From CBDCEG01 sp965215775 (GTDB lineage Bacteria > Pseudomonadota > Gammaproteobacteria > Cardiobacteriales > Ostreibacteriaceae): DNA of 43,679 nt. A model generated the notes under the pieces. The model was not told the origin of the DNA, did not search any database, and was given only the letters and a program-made list of their open reading frames with translations. Numbering within the stretch: position 1 is the first letter of the stretch; each line of letters starts with the position of its first letter. This document shows positions 43,280 through 43,679 of the stretch, piece by piece. The translations under genes and the position numbers were made by a program. The stretch lies in contig CBDCEG010000033.1 of the NCBI GenBank assembly GCA_965215775.1, positions 1 to 43,679 on the forward strand, in the 5' to 3' direction.

Positions 43280-43490
43280 AGTGGCCTTACACCTAGCCCC
43301 TGGGCCCTTAAAACCACACGCTGGGTTGGAACCAGTACAGAGATATGAACCCAGTACCTACCAAATGAATGAATGAATGAATGTTTAACGCCACCCCAGC
43401 ACGAAAACAGATCGGCTATTGGGTGTCAGAATAAGGTACCTACCAGCCTACTAGCCTATGACTTTGCCACTGTGTCATCAAGGATGGTGT
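43280..43490 (-). repeat. Molluscan SINE-like repeat (likely tRNA-derived)
   Basis: The stretch around 43290-43360 (CCTGGGCCCTTAAAACCACA, then TTGGAACCAGTACAGAGATA, then GAACCCAGTACCTACC) and 43440-43490 (TACCAGCCTACTAGCCTATG, GACTTTGCCACTG) resembles a common molluscan short interspersed element, read in reverse. The GGTTCCAACCC-type core is like a pol III B box. The boundaries are approximate. Confidence 0.5.
43364..43383 (+). repeat. (AATG)5 microsatellite
   Basis: Five AATG units directly before GTTTAACGCCACC. An (ATGA/AATG) tract in front of the GTTTAACG core is a usual feature of this molluscan dispersed repeat. Confidence 0.9.
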
Positions 43491-43629
43491 ATTGTTGTCA
43501 GGTAGCTTATATTGTACTAATGGGGCATCCTGGTACTACATTGTTGAGTGTATCTTCTCGAACATGGCAGAAAATACTAGCTAACTCTGTCTAGTAGAAT
43601 GCATGGCAACTAGGTTCTGTGCTGATACC

Positions 43630-43679
43630 AGGAAAATGTTTTATTTAACGACACACTCAACACACTTTATTTACGGTTA
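43630..43679 (+). repeat. Molluscan dispersed repeat, truncated by window end
   Basis: AAATGTTTTATTTAACGACA followed by CACTCAACACACTTTATTTA and CGGTTA. I recognise this as one of the commonest short repeats in mollusc genomic sequence. It runs off the end of the window. Confidence 0.7.

Larger units (their letters stand above)
42690..43679. other. Molluscan-like eukaryotic DNA joined to the bacterial contig
   Basis: From about 42,690 the base composition and texture change abruptly: A/C-rich simple sequence (AAACAAACAAAAAAACAAAAC), then mixed, higher-GC sequence without bacterial coding frames. It carries phrases I know as abundant dispersed repeats in bivalve and gastropod genomes, such as GTTTAACGCCACCCCAGCAC with TCGGCTATTGGGTGTCAG, and at the end TTTATTTAACGACACACTCA with ACACTTTATTTACGGTTA. 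No gene is supported here. It is most simply a chimeric join between symbiont and host reads. Confidence 0.8.

Noticed and set aside
43373..43594. 73-codon frame at the right end
   Set aside because: It runs through a molluscan dispersed repeat and microsatellite, has no ribosome-binding site and no recognisable protein.

Overview
The window is one AT-rich bacterial contig (about 1-42,690) joined at its right end to about 1 kb of DNA that looks molluscan. The bacterium is most likely a gammaproteobacterium. It has L21/L27 proteins and tRNA-Met/tRNA-Arg(ACG) genes of gammaproteobacterial type, makes heme precursors by the C5 route (HemL), and carries a YfhL-type ferredoxin and an RDD/SpoIIM/DUF4129/DUF4350/MoxR/DUF58 operon. 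The AT richness, homopolymer frameshifts, recent insertion sequences, internalin-like leucine-rich-repeat (LRR) proteins and adjoining molluscan repeats fit a host-associated bacterium (symbiont or parasite of a mollusc). I cannot name the genus from sequence alone.

Layout: (i) 1-4970 is an accessory block of tandem secreted LRR genes, one frameshifted in an A7 tract, followed by a 460-bp tandem duplication encoding a small membrane protein plus a short soluble ORF. (ii) 5080-15,773 is core metabolism: hemL-thiB on the plus strand, then on the minus strand tRNA-Met, rplU-rpmA, a methyltransferase, ribD-ribE, a small broken unknown gene, tkt-gapA, a TrpG/PabA amidotransferase and tRNA-Arg. (iii) 15,946-25,088 is a six-gene membrane/AAA+ operon in which two identical 1069-bp IS30-family elements have inserted into two consecutive genes (DUF4129 and DUF4350), each with a 3-bp target duplication. 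(iv) 25,115-29,556 holds truA, a ferredoxin, pgk, a class Ib aspartate aminotransferase, a strong terminator and an alpha/beta hydrolase. (v) 29,569-32,541 holds, on the minus strand, a sensor histidine kinase whose first membrane segment is separated by a frameshift, and a secreted VWA-domain protein. (vi) 32,729-39,188 is a type I restriction-modification island: hsdM, a BRO-domain gene, a GIY-YIG-HsdS fusion and hsdR. (vii) 39,313-42,690 holds an S49 signal-peptide peptidase, a CNNM/CorC transporter, a DUF2062 protein and the start of a CcsA/YpjD-like protein, cut by the junction with the eukaryotic sequence.

The most interesting part is the restriction island. Its ORFs contain short hairpin repeats of the kind I associate with Bacteroidota/Flavobacteria. 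One is a tandemly expanded 18-bp unit that forms the linker joining the GIY-YIG and HsdS domains. The BRO-domain gene is bracketed by a 67-bp duplication of the hsdM 3' end. This suggests a cross-phylum import that was later remodelled by small repeats.

Five loci carry homopolymer frameshifts, IS disruptions or duplication-linked decay: an LRR gene, the small unknown pair at 11.1-11.7 kb, the duplicated ORF at 4.8 kb, the histidine kinase and the DUF4129/DUF4350 operon. Either the genome is decaying or phase-variable, or some of these are homopolymer errors in the assembly.
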